Positions 42,601 to 50,979 are shown, numbered from the stretch's first letter. The stretch: DNA of 64,000 nucleotides from Leptodactylus fallax (GCA_947044405.1 CAMRHE010000331.1:1054001-1118000), one strand, 5' to 3'. Notes: generated by a model not told the origin, from the sequence alone. Numbers and translations: made by a program.

Positions 42601-45600
42601 GGTAGCCAAGTGTACGTGGCTCAGAGCCTGGGCCTTAGAAGTGTCCCTAGTCAGACTAGAGAGACAGAAGGGGCCGGCAGCTATGTAACATGCACCTCTC
42701 TTGTGTCTCACTCCAGCCAAGAGTTCAGAGAGGCTGTCCAAGCTGACCCTAATCTGGACATATTGAAGGCGCATGGCGCTCAACCACCCTCGGAGTCTGA
42801 CAAGGCCCGAGTCTGCTGGGACCCCGGGGGGTGGTGAGGAAGCCTTTGGGGCCAGAGCCTGAGGAGCTGGAGGCGGAGGTGCTTTCAGAAGAGGGGCGTA
42901 GGCCCCTACTTCCTGCAAGCCCCATCTAAAGGGGGAGGTGTGAGGATTCTGCTTAAGTGTGGCTATAACTCAAATGTATTTTGATCTCTGGGTATAGGAT
43001 TTCCCTTCTTGCTTGCTTGCATACTGTGCGCAGCTACAAGCCTAGGTGCATATTGGCAGTAGCTGCCAGGCTGGAACAATAGGGCTCCATTGTATTCCTA
43101 TACAGCCCTGGCTGATCAAACAATAGTGCATTGTTCAAGCCTGGGCTGTTGATCAGATATGACTGATAACAGTGTATCAATTCACTTTGTCTCAGCTCTA
43201 TACAAAAGATCTGGATTTGATTGAATTATCTCATCAGATGTACTGTCGCCGGGGACCTCATTCTGGGAGGTGGCATAAAGGGTATAAAAGATGAGGTAAG
43301 AGGTCTGTGGGTGTAGATTACACTATGGAGATCATGCTATGAAGACTGTGCTGGGATTATGCTACAGAGTTGTTACAGACAGACCATGAGGAGATTTTTG
43401 TGATTGACTATTGGACTAATGCTGAGAGACTGTGAAGAGCATGCAGGCGGGATTATTGTTTTAATGCCACATGCTAACAAGCCTCCACTGGTGACTCACA
43501 CATGCATGCATGTGTGAGTGTTGGACTATAGAACCACAGCAAGGACATGTGTGGTAAAGTAATCATTTCACCTTTAATCCCTTTTATTTTATTTGTACTG
43601 TATCTTGCAACTAGTAACTGTTAATGCTTGTATATATCTGCATATCTGTTCTGAACTGCATGTGTTAGATTTTAATACCGACCCATTTAGGGGTTAATAA
43701 ATATATAAAATTTAGAAGGCTTGTCTTGTATTTATCTGTGAACCCGGCACTCACTGGCGGTGAGTGTGGTTTTTATATGAAAGAGGACTCAGGGTGTGGC
43801 CAACGCGGTTTGGCGCACGGAGGATCTTTCACAGTCACTATCAAGAATTTACTCTAGGGAGGGGGTAGGGGGATCCTGATGGGCAGCCAATGGAACCAAT
43901 CCAGTTGCAGCTTGTTGCTGCAAGCGTCACTGACGTACTGATGCTGTGCGAGGCGGCGGTTTCTGCATAGGAGCCCAGACCAGCAGTGTGATAGGTAAGT
44001 ACAACTTAACCACGCAAACAAAAAAACTACTTTTCCCCCTATTTTGCCCCCAAATCTTTCAACTTCACTGACCACTCTGATAACTATAACCCCCAGCATC
44101 TACAGATGCTCTGGGTCTGTTGAGAGTTGTAATTCCCCCCTCCCACCCCAGCTAATTTCTCACTGTATTGTTATGCTGGTGCCTGCTCTAGGGCTCCAAC
44201 ATAATATCTAAGTCGCAGAAACTCCAATACTGCTATAGGGGAGACCAGTGAAGGGGCCGCTGTATGGGCATATAAACATCAATATTCCTCCCTGTACAGT
44301 GGCCTCTTCACTGGTCCCCTATACTGTATGGGGACCATTGATGGGGTCATTGGAGGGGCAGTGATGGAGGCCAATAGCCTGCGGGACATTAAAGGAGTTG
44401 TGCAGGATAACATTTTTTTTTTAATTACACTGGGGCAGGTAAAAAAAAAAAAACAACAAACTTTCTCTCCTGTCCCCAGTGTCTCCCAGCGCGGTTCGGC
44501 CTGCAGTTCTGTTTTCTTCCAGCGCAAGTTCCCTCAGCACATGACTACCTGTGACGTCACATGACCCCTGAAGCCAATCAGCGGCCTAAAGGAAGGGACC
44601 TGGGACGTCACAGCCAGTGAGGACTTCCAGCAAAAGAAGACAGCGGAGCAGCAGGACCGGACCGTGCTGGGACCTGCTGACACCGGAGCACCGGGGACAG
44701 GTGAGTATGTTTAGTATGTTTTTGTTTTTTTGGGGGGGGGGGATTAACTTCTCCCGGACTAATTATAAAAAAGACAAAAATTATACTGGACAACCTGTTT
44801 AAAGTGTGGCTCATTAGGGGGGTATATTAAAGGGGTTGTCCAGGCATAATTTGTTATGGTTTATCCTCAGGATAGGCCATAGATATCTTATCTGTACGGA
44901 GCTGACCCCGGACTGATCAGCTGTACGGAGCCACTTCTTGTACCCGTCCTGTACACAATACAGGGCCAGAAGCAGAAAGCTCTGTCCTCTGTGTATTAGC
45001 CGGGCACCTTCACTGCATCTCAGCACTTATTGAAGTCAGTAGGAGCTGAGCTGCAGCGAAGGCGCCGGGAAACTAAACAGCGGATGGAGCTTTTTGCTTC
45101 CGGCCCTGTGTTGTGTACAGAACGGGTGCTGGAAGTGGCTCCGAACAGCTGATGGGGCCGTGTGTCAGCCCCCTACTGATCAAGTATTTATGGCCTATCC
45201 TGAGCATAGGCCATAAAAAAGATTAACCATGGACAACCCCTTTAATATGCCCCACACAGTTTAATGTCCCCCCCACAGGATGTCAGCCCCCATCACTGCT
45301 CCCACACAATATAATGACCCCATCACTCTTCCCCATACAGTATGGGGTACCAGTGAAGAGGCCATAAAAAAATTTGGCCCAGACAACCACTTAAAAGAGG
45401 TTGTCCATAAACTAGAGCGACCACTGTGGCGGCCGCCAGGGAGGTGTAAAAATAAAAATTTCAAAAAAAGCATACTCACCTATCCCCAGCACCCCATTGT
45501 CCCCTGCCTGTGTCTGTTCGGTCTCATGGTGGCCCCTCATTTCTGGAAATCCTGTACCTAATTGGTCTTAGCGGTCACATGAGGTGCAGGACTCCCAGCA

Positions 45601-48600
45601 AGGAGTCACTGGCAGGAGACTGAAAGGACACTGGCAGCGGACAACGGAACGCCAGGGACAGGTGAGTATGATTTTTTATTTTTTTATTTTACACCTCCCA
45701 CAAGGGACATGGGTTGTGCCAATTCCTGGACAACCTCTTCAAAGGATTTATCCATATTTCTAATATTGATGGCCTGTCCTTAGGATAGGCCAGCAATATT
45801 ACATCTGCGATGATACAACAGCCAGGACCTCTGCAGATCAGCTTTTACAGGACAGTGCGGCCACAGGTAACAATTCTAAGAGCCATGCTGTTCTCTTGCC
45901 ATACAGGGTGTAGCAGTGGGTTTAGGTAGTGCAGTGGTGCACATGGTATAGTGGGTGAGCAGCATGGCTCCCAACATGTTATTACCTTTAGCCGCCCTGT
46001 CTCGGTACTGCTGATTTGCAGGGGTCCTGATGGTGGGCCCCTAGAAGCAATTCCACTGGTGGGCCCTAGACATCCCAGTCCGACACTGGGGCTCCCCCAC
46101 CAATCCCGCTGTCAGAGGACCCAGATCAGAACACAGTAAATGCAAGGAGGCAAAAATAAATGTGTAAATGCCCCCAAAGGTCTATTATATGGGGTACAAT
46201 GTGTAATAAATAAAGAAATTAGGGCGAAAAAAGAAAAAAAAAAATGCACCCCACAACTTAAAAATTGGAGGGGAAACTTTTTAAATTTTGTTTTTGAAAA
46301 AAAATAAAAATGGCATATAAATAATGCCCTACGAGTTGCAAAAAAATGCCAAAATTATTTGAACCACCCCAATGGGAAAAAATAAAAAAATTATAGGCTT
46401 CAACAGCACCTGTGCCAAAAAAAAAAAAACCCAAAAAACAAAAATGTCTCATGAACCAGGGAAAATGGCCTGGTCATGAAGTGGTTAAAAAGCTTAACTG
46501 TACCCCCCAAAAAAATACAACAGGAAGAAAAAAAAAAACGCACCAGACAGATCTCTGTGTGAACAAGTAGTAAGATGTCTTTAAGATATCACATAGTGTC
46601 GATAATAAAGGGTTAAATTAGTATAGGCAAAATACAATAAATAGGTAAAAACTAGCAATAAATATATCCAGATATCAAAAATACCAAAAAAATTAAATCC
46701 TTCGAGCATAAACCGCAATCGGTGACAAAAACAACCATTAATATTAGGACGAAAAAAACCAACTTACCTGAGAAACAGGGCTGTGAATTTACCAGCCAAT
46801 GTCTCGGTGTGGGTCCCGGGGGGATGGGAGTTACATAGTAATGGGCTCCAGGTGGCCTGTAGGGAGCGACACCAGCCGCCAATCAGCAGCCAGTTAGTAA
46901 GGCTGTAGGTGATCTTACTATACCGCCATCTAGTGTCTCAGCATATCATGGACATTCCAGAAGCATAGACGGGCACATTTATTAAAGGGGTTATTATATG
47001 ATGACCTATCCTTAGTTAGATGGCTCTGACACTCCGGCCTGTTTTTAGAGGCTGCAGCACTTACAGGTACTTTTCAGTACTAACCAAGCACAGCGCCGTA
47101 TCAGGTCATGTGACCAACGAACATATGGCCTGTGAAGCGGAAATGGCGCCCAGGGAGGACCGCTCCAGCTAAGACACCGGGGACACCCACAGATCTTCAA
47201 GTCATCACCTATCCTAATGATTCTAATTCACAGAAAACCCTTTTAGGTTAATGCTCCACATAGCGAGCCACAGCCAAAAAACGCTGCGGAAAAGACCGCC
47301 CCGGAAGTGCCTTGTGTTTTTTTCTGCCCTTATATTATATCTGTACAGCGTTTCCGTAGGTATAATTGACATGCTGCGATTTACAAAAACAGGAGCGTTT
47401 TTGAAATTGCAGAACTTCCTCTGTGGACTTTTTTCTGTGGATTAGCCGGAACCCCATCCACTTTGCAGGTAATGTAAAACGCAGCGTTGTCGCAACATGG
47501 GGCCCCATCCTTAAGCCTGTTTTTCGGTGTAAATTGCGCCTTTTTATGGTCTTTTTCTGCCCTGTGCTTAACTAATAATAATAATAAAAAATTTTATTTA
47601 TATAGTGCCAACATATTTCGCAGCACTGTACAATTTGTGAAGCATTTGTGCCTTTTTTTTCCAGATGTTACACTGCCCTCGCCACTTTTTTACTTTTTGT
47701 CGTGAAAAGAGGGCGCCAGTACATACCCTTTAGTACAGGCCCTGTACATGCCCTTCAGTATGTGCCCTCCAGTACGTGCCAGTGTAACGAGAAGCTCCTG
47801 GGCCCCAATGCAAAATCTCTAATGGGGCTCCGACCTACCTTGTATTATTTAGAGAGACCTTTGGGGCCCCCCCTCAGGGTCCAAGGCCCGGTAACTACCA
47901 CAGCACCCCCTATAGCTCAGCCCTGGTAATTAACATTGTGTAGAAATGATCAAATAAAGCTGCAGGGCATATGCTAAAACACTAGATGGCGCCATTGAAA
48001 GATCACCTATAGCAGTCAGCCACCAGCTGGGGCGATGTACTGATGTCACTACATTGCACCTGCTGCACCACGGCCGCCAGCAGTAGAGACCAGAATGGAC
48101 TCCGGGGCAATGGCATCAGGTGAGTATTTGTTTTGGTTTTTTTGTGCATTATACTGTAAGGGGGACATTGTACTGTGCAGACCACATGGAGGGGGGCATT
48201 ATATTCTGAGGGCCACATGAAGGGGGATGTAATAGTATGGAGATTACAGTGAATGGGGCTTTGTACTGTGGGGGACACATTGAGCGCGGCATTGTACTGT
48301 GTGGACCACATGGAGGGGGACATTATAATGTGGGGGTCACGATATAAGAGGCTTTATACTGTGGGGACACAATACGGGTGACATTATATTCTGGAGGCCA
48401 CATTATAATATAGAGACCACAATAAAAGGGGCTTTATACTGTGGGGGACACCTTGAGGTGGGCATTATATTGGGGGGGACATCTTGAGGGGAGGATTATA
48501 GTGTCGGGGACGCATTCAGGGGACATTATAGTGTGGGGGACACATTAAGGGGGCATTGTACTGTGGGTACCACATGGGGGTATTATACCATGTAGGGGAC

Positions 48601-49298
48601 ACACACTGGGCATTATACTGTGTGGGGGCCAGCAGGGGCAGGTTTTGAGGTGTGGCTTGTGATACCTAAATTCTCCGCAGGTGCATTGTGAGTGCCGATG
48701 ATTTTGTCACTCTTTTAGTCCTCTTTGAGTCAGTTATGTTGGCAGTGCTGTGGGCAGTATTTTCGGAGGGAGCAAGTGGCGCCACCTGTATACCACCCAT
48801 GTTTCAAGACTAATAGTATTTACCCTCTTTAGTCGGAGCCATCACAGAGACCTTGACTGATATATGAACACTCTGCGCCACCATTTTGGCATCCCCCCAC
48901 ACTGGTTAGTCACCAGTGGCATTTTTACGCCGCCTTATGTGCCAGTCTACGGCCTACACCCGAGTCACTAACATTTAAGTGGCATAAATGGTGATAGAAA
49001 CCTACGCCAGCTTTGAACTATGCGGTACGCGGCACCGTAGTCACTGACCAATACCGGGACCACCGCAGGAGGTGGCGGCCGGGCAGACTCCCGGCAGCGA
49101 AGTCCAGATCCCTGTATGGGTGTTAAAGGGTTAATCCCGGGGAGTCCGCTTAGACAACGCCCTTAGAGGTGACCCAAAGATCTGGGAGAAAACACTCTCT
49201 GGAGAATTTTACTATTTTAATGTGACTATTTGGGAGTTAAATCCCAACACTGTCTGGTCCTAAAGGGTTAATAATAATTCTGTCATGGTAAACCTACC
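25232..49298 (-). CDS. KRAB C2H2 zinc-finger gene copy 3, intact frame
   Basis: Minus-strand exons are a 5' exon (donor at 49298, assigned by similarity to the other promoters), A 31972-32049, B 31663-31842, C 31461-31584 (KRAB), D 31313-31377, E 29945-29996 and F 25232-27285. Joined lengths are 78+180+124+65+52+2054 = 2553 bases, one open frame of about 850 residues. Exon E is shorter than in the other copies because its 5' half is replaced; the acceptor at 29996 is my inference but keeps frame. Intron 1 would be about 17 kb, packed with transposons. The expected product is a nuclear DNA-binding protein with KRAB repressor box and 20 fingers. Its targets are unknown, and the link to the 49298 exon needs transcript evidence. 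Confidence 0.75.
27290..29940. repeat. Intron 5 of copy 3: repeats, no exon
   Basis: 27300-27410 matches copy 2. 27540-27960 contains a hAT-like edge (inverted match to 11861-11940). 28200-28870 is an inverted-repeat arm, described separately. 29450-29700 is partly self-complementary. No extra exon was seen. Confidence 0.45.
28200..28870. repeat. Left arm of inverted repeat around copy 3 KRAB exons
   Basis: Its reverse complement matches 32345-32880. Shared landmarks are GGGGTGTTTTACCCCT, GTGAACGTAGCTGT, GGGGTCCGACTACT and TATAGTTTGGACATTTTTGG. It contains a 16-base G-run at 28500-28515. Confidence 0.55.
30310..30970 (-). repeat. tRNA-like-headed repeat split by a Tc1-like element
   Basis: On the minus strand, 30967-30890 reads GCAGTGCTGTGGCTCAGTGG then TTGGCGCTGTTGC, the head of a dispersed repeat with a tRNA-like A box known in fish and frogs. 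Its continuation (CTGTGTTTGTGCGAGTTTTC, CCCACAC) is at 30361-30310. The 30363-30888 interval between them is a Tc1-like insert. It is not a functional tRNA gene: there is no acceptor stem and the B-box (CTAAATCTGAATCC) is degenerate. Confidence 0.55.
30363..30888 (+). mobile_element. Tc1-like transposon remnant
   Basis: It starts with CAGTACCAGTCAAAGGTTAG at 30365, then TTTTCTACATTGTAGATTTA and TTGACAACAGCTTTGCACAC, text of a well-known vertebrate Tc1 family. The later part reads like transposase ([11 protein letters not shown] at about 30644, TPNRPPAY), then a degraded C-terminal segment. The right inverted repeat is missing. It lies in intron 4 of copy 3. Confidence 0.65.
32060..32190 (+). 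mobile_element. CR1 reverse transcriptase C-terminal fragment (copy 3)
   Basis: The plus strand reads IRPHLED then FWAPVHKKE and RVQRKL, a decayed CR1 C-terminal block. It lies within about 15 bases of exon A. The same fragment lies at the same distance in copy 4 (57205-57400) but not in copies 1 and 2. Confidence 0.7.
32345..32880. repeat. Right arm of inverted repeat around copy 3 KRAB exons
   Basis: The reverse complement matches 28200-28870, so the five KRAB-side exons of copy 3 (29945-32049) lie between two inverted arms about 3.5 kb apart. The arms are dispersed-repeat sequence, so two independent insertions are an alternative. Confidence 0.5.
32880..33560. repeat. GC-rich composite repeat with three 30-bp units at its end
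   Basis: Landmarks (CTGTGATTAGGCCCCAG, ACGTGACCGCTGAGG, CAATCACAGGC, GGTAAGGCAAGGTGAGTAT) are shared with 37060-37830. The middle is self-complementary (GCCTGTGATTAGGCCCCAGT against GAGGCCCAATCACAGGCC). It ends with about three units of CATATAATACTGGGTGGGGG (33477-33556). Confidence 0.6.
33401..33442. repeat. Perfect 19-bp stem hairpin
   Basis: TTATTATACTCTGGGGTCT, four-base loop GAGG, then the exact complement. A variant with mismatches lies at 37738-37779 in the sister repeat. It is probably a structural part of the repeat rather than a terminator. Confidence 0.7.
33714..34125. mobile_element. T2/Kolobok-like MITE
   Basis: Termini TTAAAGGGGTTGTCC and GGACAACCCCTTTAA share TTAA at both ends, matching the TTAAAGGRR consensus of Xenopus T2 MITEs. 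The interior is loosely palindromic (CCTCAGGATAGGCCATAGAT against TATGGCCTATCCTGAGCATA). It has no coding content. Confidence 0.75.
34299..34665. mobile_element. T2/Kolobok-like MITE
   Basis: Termini TTAAAAGAGGTTGTCC and GGACAACCTCTTTAA with TTAA on both sides. The interior holds CCTGTCCCCAGCACC and its inverse GCGCCGGGGACAGGTGAGTA. The TTAA at 34662 is shared with the start of a further element (TTAAAGGATTTATCC), a tandem MITE junction. Confidence 0.7.
35085..36028 (+). mobile_element. LINE 3' part (CR1/L2/Rex1 group)
   Basis: The plus strand encodes in shifting frames [61 protein letters not shown] and [18 protein letters not shown], the C-terminal end of a LINE reverse transcriptase. It finishes with CTGAATTTCCCCATGG and a short TCTTATCTTA repeat, a typical tail of this group. 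It is 5'-truncated, with at least one frameshift near 35490. It is a different family from the one at 1-3565. Confidence 0.8.
36290..36450. other. Unrecognised segment shared with 58705-58850
   Basis: GAGATGTGTGAACCACATG, ATGGCAGCTCTTCC and GACATGCCTGGCTGG align in order with the segment in intron 1 of copy 4, at roughly two-thirds identity by eye. Both strands show broken coding-like similarity. Both lie in the first intron of the two related genes. I cannot name the family. Confidence 0.4.
36493..36942. mobile_element. T2-like MITE with TTAAAGGGAATCT ends
   Basis: TTAAAGGGAATCTTTC at the left is matched by CAGATTCCCTTTAA at the right, with TTAA at each end. The interior shows GGACACTAAA twice and TTGGGACACTAAAGTGTCCC near the right end. 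Non-coding. Confidence 0.75.
37060..37830. repeat. GC-rich composite repeat, sister of 32880-33560
   Basis: It holds AGGGTCGGACTGGCCCACC, GGGGCCTGTGATTAGGCC, CCACGTGACCGCTGAGGTG and GGTAAGACAAGGTGAGTATA in the same order as the sister copy. It runs directly into the 30-bp array at 37835. Confidence 0.6.
37835..39410. repeat. 30-bp minisatellite, about 52 copies
   Basis: The unit is CATATAATACTGTGTGGGGG plus CCACTGTGGG. Variant units (CCACTAAGGG; CCACTGCGGAG) occur in runs, and the right third (38990-39400) has ATAATGCTG in place of ATAATACTG. The sister repeat at 32880-33560 ends with only about three such units, so this array is a local expansion. Long open frames on both strands are by-products of the 30-base period. 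Confidence 0.95.
39535..40422 (+). repeat. 5' LTR
   Basis: It contains a TATA box (TATAAAA at 39874-39880) and an AATAAA signal at 40283-40288, the usual promoter and polyadenylation elements of an LTR. The right end TTTCACA is followed by TTGGTGGCAGCG. Confidence 0.88.
40625..41572 (+). CDS. Gag-like protein with degenerate zinc knuckle and protease remnant
   Basis: A 315-residue open frame. Residues about 102-143 are a highly charged Glu/Arg helix. Around 209-221 the sequence [13 protein letters not shown] is a CCHC knuckle lacking its first cysteine. Around 257-272, [16 protein letters not shown] matches the C-terminal part of Gypsy aspartic proteases, but the catalytic Asp-Ser/Thr-Gly is not visible. 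An internal deletion has therefore fused gag to the end of the protease. The start is the first ATG after the primer-binding region, in [12 protein letters not shown]. Host proteins with a retroelement-derived gag domain are an alternative, but the flanking LTRs argue against that. Confidence 0.75.
   Translation: MASGLRSRAQELQNQAFGDPECMAEMEAATAMQRIEQSPDFGARPGSAASSPVPRITSPGGTCNPSLAMGTVSYWQMALQQVGTSDPNTYLQVLCHFLEAVEQEQERQAAEREAERERKFAERQAEREYQLELKRREISQRAQTAPAQTPTTLQRPSSWKEKPGRSSPQPSVVRSGETSYAPGGPSPVPRTLGTLVTFPKPQEEVRRGHACNPTGHFKKECPNRPENFPASQATAGGPSVYLDWGAGKGMRTVGLLTDLPNNVLLGTDLGPVMSQYGVGSNPIYCDGLSMINADNVSVISAERARNPPLGYFPWQ
41563..42837 (+). CDS. Second open frame of the LTR element, spacer/pol remnant
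   Basis: A 424-residue frame overlapping the gag-like frame by 10 bases, in another phase. Most of it is low-complexity (Ser, Pro, Gly, Glu) with no catalytic motif. The last part ([20 protein letters not shown], then ARVCWD) resembles the segment just before the integrase H2C2 domain in vertebrate Gypsy polyproteins. The integrase and reverse transcriptase that should follow are gone; the 3' LTR starts about 100 bases later. Its openness over 1.2 kb suggests either youth or some retained use. Confidence 0.55.
   Translation: MAVSVNANELPSAESREDATELPATQLSTNVSDALFPLVLGTNETKSVDTPTSAGAFPSQLVNLSTINLIEARGELTIADECTVNVIANACCESVQGSSSESLEATSTILPSVSDEHPTADHVPDGQVGYVDLMADPGEGRTAGSAVLARSQSATRVEGVPTLEPLPTPPGVGAETAMTSLTPFKLEESGRYETYTSLRSSSIPGVPMAQVQMAWGTGGVIQEEGMSNILPVNVVRGDGLGKHDLSHLPKVSPSPTQVQGGQGPNIPVPEPEVPLGVEAKGEVQNPLELSQLAASVGKTLREQAKGSQESRDCQDGISGMVPQGPEVMSVAPQGSSTQKADPEQAGGSQVYVAQSLGLRSVPSQTRETEGAGSYVTCTSLVSHSSQEFREAVQADPNLDILKAHGAQPPSESDKARVCWDPGGW
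42939..43833 (+). repeat. 3' LTR
   Basis: Nearly identical to the 5' LTR. Visible differences are an extra TGTATTT near 42977, a shortened CAATAGTGCATTG near 43120 and an extra ATGC in the CACACATGCATG run near 43500. It is followed by the target duplication GTCAC. Confidence 0.88.
43839..44388. other. Stretch with no recognised gene
   Basis: This resumes the sequence interrupted by the LTR element. It holds fragments with GGGGCCACTGTATGGG-type words and no exon. Confidence 0.4.
44389..44802. mobile_element. T2-like MITE
   Basis: It begins TTAAAGGAGTTGTGCAGGAT and ends ACTGGACAACCTGTTTAA with flanking TTAA. The interior has CCTGTCCCCAGTGTC and the inverse CACCGGGGACAGGTGAGTAT plus inverted GTGACGTCACATGAC/GGGACGTCACAG. 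Confidence 0.7.
44741..46089. repeat. 1.35-kb repeat block, copy 2 of 2
   Basis: Counterpart of 33619-34991 with the same internal MITEs (44827-45245 with TTAAAGGGGTTGTCC ends; 45391-45741 with TTAAAAGAGGTTGTCC and a mutated TTCA right end). Differences are small indels and substitutions. About 11 kb separates the two, with the minisatellite and the LTR element between them. Confidence 0.75.
46100..48120. repeat. Repeat-rich intronic stretch
   Basis: 46130-46500 is an A-rich dispersed repeat ending AATGGCCTGGTCATGAAGTG. 46982-47247 looks like a T2-type MITE (TTAAAGGGGTTATTATA, right end degenerate). 47580-47640 has an (AAT)n run followed by TTATTTATATAGTGCCAACA, a common vertebrate repeat. 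No exon was seen. Confidence 0.45.
48130..48640. repeat. Diverged tandem repeat related to the 30-bp array
   Basis: GGGGGACATTATAxTGTGGGG-type units with ACCACATGGAGG or ACACATTGAGGG linkers, period about 30-60 bases. More degenerate than the array at 37835-39410. Confidence 0.6.
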
Positions 49299-49500
49299 TC
49301 CTCCTGTACCGCAGCCGTGGTTACAGGACCTCTGATGATGTCACGTGTGTGGGAGGAGTCAAGGAGTCACATGATCAGGGGCTGTTGTTATAGCTTCAGC
49401 TGCTCAGAAGATGCTAAAGGACCTGTGATGATGTCACGTGTGGGAGGAGCTGAGCCTTAGTTAACTAATGATGACTGAGATCAGCTCTGCAGACTACTGA
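49298..49500 (-). promoter_or_regulatory. Promoter and 5' exon assigned to copy 3
   Basis: Donor GTAGGTTTAC after CAGGAGGAG (exon end 49298), CAGCCGTGGTTACAGGACC and two TGATGATGTCACGTGTG motifs at 49333 and 49430 match the copy 4 promoter at 62515-62760. The surrounding text (GGGTTAATAATAA; AGACTACTGAGGTGT; AACACGATATCTGA) also matches. No KRAB exon lies between here and 32049, so copy 3 is the only candidate gene. The donor's downstream bases (GTAGGTTT) are slightly altered. Confidence 0.5.
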
Positions 49501-49609
49501 GGTGTTCGTTAGGCAACGGGTATAACACGATATCTGAAGAGTCACCTATAGTGGCCCTCACTGTGACTCTTGACTTTTTTGGCTGTATACACATAGTCAT
49601 AGACAAGCC

Positions 49610-49760
49610 TCACGTCAATAGTAGTATAATGTTGTACCGTGTTAGCCATTGAAAGTATGTCTGATGAAGGAAGCTAGTCTTCTGAAAGCTTACTTATCAA
49701 ATATACTCAGTTAGCCTCTAAAAGGTATCGCCTGATTTCTTCACTCTTCCAAGCCTCACG
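49610..49760. repeat. Dispersed vertebrate repeat fragment
   Basis: TGATGAAGGAAGCTAGTCTT, TGAAAGCTTACTTATC and TCAGTTAGCCTCTAAAAGG follow a pattern common to many vertebrate repeats (GAAAGCT ... GTTAGTCTCTAAGG). The family was not assigned. Confidence 0.4.
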
Positions 49761-49816
49761 TCAGTCACAATCACTTGGGATTTCCATTGACGTCTATGGT
49801 AAACCAAAAGATCACA

Positions 49817-50597
49817 TACAGTTGAAACCAGAAGTTTCCATACATTATATAAAAGACACATATGGATGTTTTTCTCACTATCTGACATGAAATCAGAATA
49901 AACCTTTCCCGTTTTATGCCAATTAGGATTACACGGGGGTGGCAGCGTCATGTTGTGGGGTTGTTTTGCTGCAGGAGGGACTGGTGCACTTCACGAAATA
50001 GATGGCATCATGAGGAAAGAACATTATGTGACAATACTGAAGCAACATCTCAAGACGTCAGCCAGGAAGTTACAGCTTGGACGCAAATGGGTCTTCCAAA
50101 TGGACAATTCCCCGAAGCTACCGCCAAACTGGTTACAAAGTGGCTTCAGGGTAACAAAGTCAATGTTTTGGAGCGGCCATCACAAGGCCCTGATCTCAAT
50201 CCTATTGAAAATTTATGGGCAAAGCTCAAAAGGCAGGTGCGAACAAGGCGGCCTCCAAACATGGCTCAGTGACACCAGTTCTGTCCGGAGGAACGGGCCC
50301 AAATTCCTACCAACTATTGTGAGAAGCTTGTGGAAGGAGATCCCAAACGTGTGACCCAAGTCATACAGTGTAAGGGCAATGGGACCAAATACTAATGAAA
50401 TGTATGGAAAAGAAAGTCATAGAAATGCCTTAAAAAATTCTCTCTCTCTCTCTCATTATTCTGGCATTTGGCAAATCTAAATAATTTTGGTAATCCTAAT
50501 TGACCTAAAACGGGAAAGGATTATTCTGATTTCATGTCAGATAGTGAGAAAAACATCCTTAAGTGTCTTTTTATGGAAACTTCTGGTTGCAACGGTA
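49817..50597 (+). mobile_element. Tc1-like transposon, internally deleted
   Basis: The left end TACAGTTGAAACCAGAAG (TA at 49817) is mirrored on the right by CTTCTGGTTGCAACGGTA (TA at 50596-50597). The arms continue inward as TATCTGACATGAAATCAGAA and TTTCCCGTTTTA on the left and their complements on the right. The N-terminal half of the transposase is missing. Confidence 0.88.
49916..50354 (+). pseudogene. Tc1-like transposase C-terminal half, frameshifted
   Basis: MLWGCFAAGGTGALHEIDG and VFQMDNSPK (second catalytic Asp) are read from 49950. The following TAKLVTKWLQGNK and GPDLNPIENLWAKLKRQV (catalytic Glu) are in another frame, so a one-base change lies near 50110-50130. The first catalytic Asp and the DNA-binding domain are absent. 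Confidence 0.85.
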
Positions 50598-50802
50598 TGA
50601 CTAAGGATGGGCGATGACTCTGGATGAAGCGATTGTTTGGTTCAGATAGAACTAGACATGAAATTATTAGACTCTGGGGTCTCTTCAGTAGGTATAAAAG
50701 GTGGAGGCCCAAGGGGGGTGTAAAAAATAACAATAATATTCCACTTCCCTCACCTCTTTCAGGCTTCCTTATGGTGATTTGTGTCTTCCTCCTCCAGGCA
50801 AG

Positions 50803-50847
50803 TGACATCACAGAAGAGCTGGTGTCTACTGCTCTTCTGTGATGTCA
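50803..50847. repeat. Perfect 17-bp stem hairpin with CRE-like ends
   Basis: TGACATCACAGAAGAGC, 11-base loop, exact complement. The outer TGACATCA/TGATGTCA words resemble those of the zinc-finger promoters. It is probably part of a snapback repeat that also has ACTCTGGGGTCTCTTCAG at 50670. Confidence 0.6.
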
Positions 50848-50979
50848 TGTGCCCAGGGTCATCCTGTGATTGGTGTCCGGTGATCCTTTTGTTTTTTTTT
50901 ATTTCCTATACTTCACAATGTCTGTGGGCTTGTGAGAAACGGACAGGACATGGGCCAAAGGTTTGTCAAAAATGAACAA

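Larger units (their letters stand above)
39535..43833 (+). mobile_element. LTR retrotransposon (Gypsy-like), non-autonomous
   Basis: It has two LTRs of 888 and 895 bases (39535-40422; 42939-43833) that begin TGTGA and end TTCACA, and the 5-base target duplication GTCAC at 39530-39534 and 43834-43838. There is a primer-binding-like region just after the 5' LTR (TTGGTGGCAGCGTGG, 40423) and a purine tract AAAGGGGGAGG before the 3' LTR. The interior is only 2.5 kb and holds a gag-like frame and a second long frame, but no reverse transcriptase, RNase H or complete integrase. The LTRs differ by a few small indels and substitutions, so insertion is fairly recent. It lies in intron 1 of zinc-finger copy 3, in the opposite orientation. 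Confidence 0.9.

Noticed and set aside
42436..42918. 160-codon minus-strand frame
   Set aside because: Antisense shadow of the GC-rich second frame of the LTR element.
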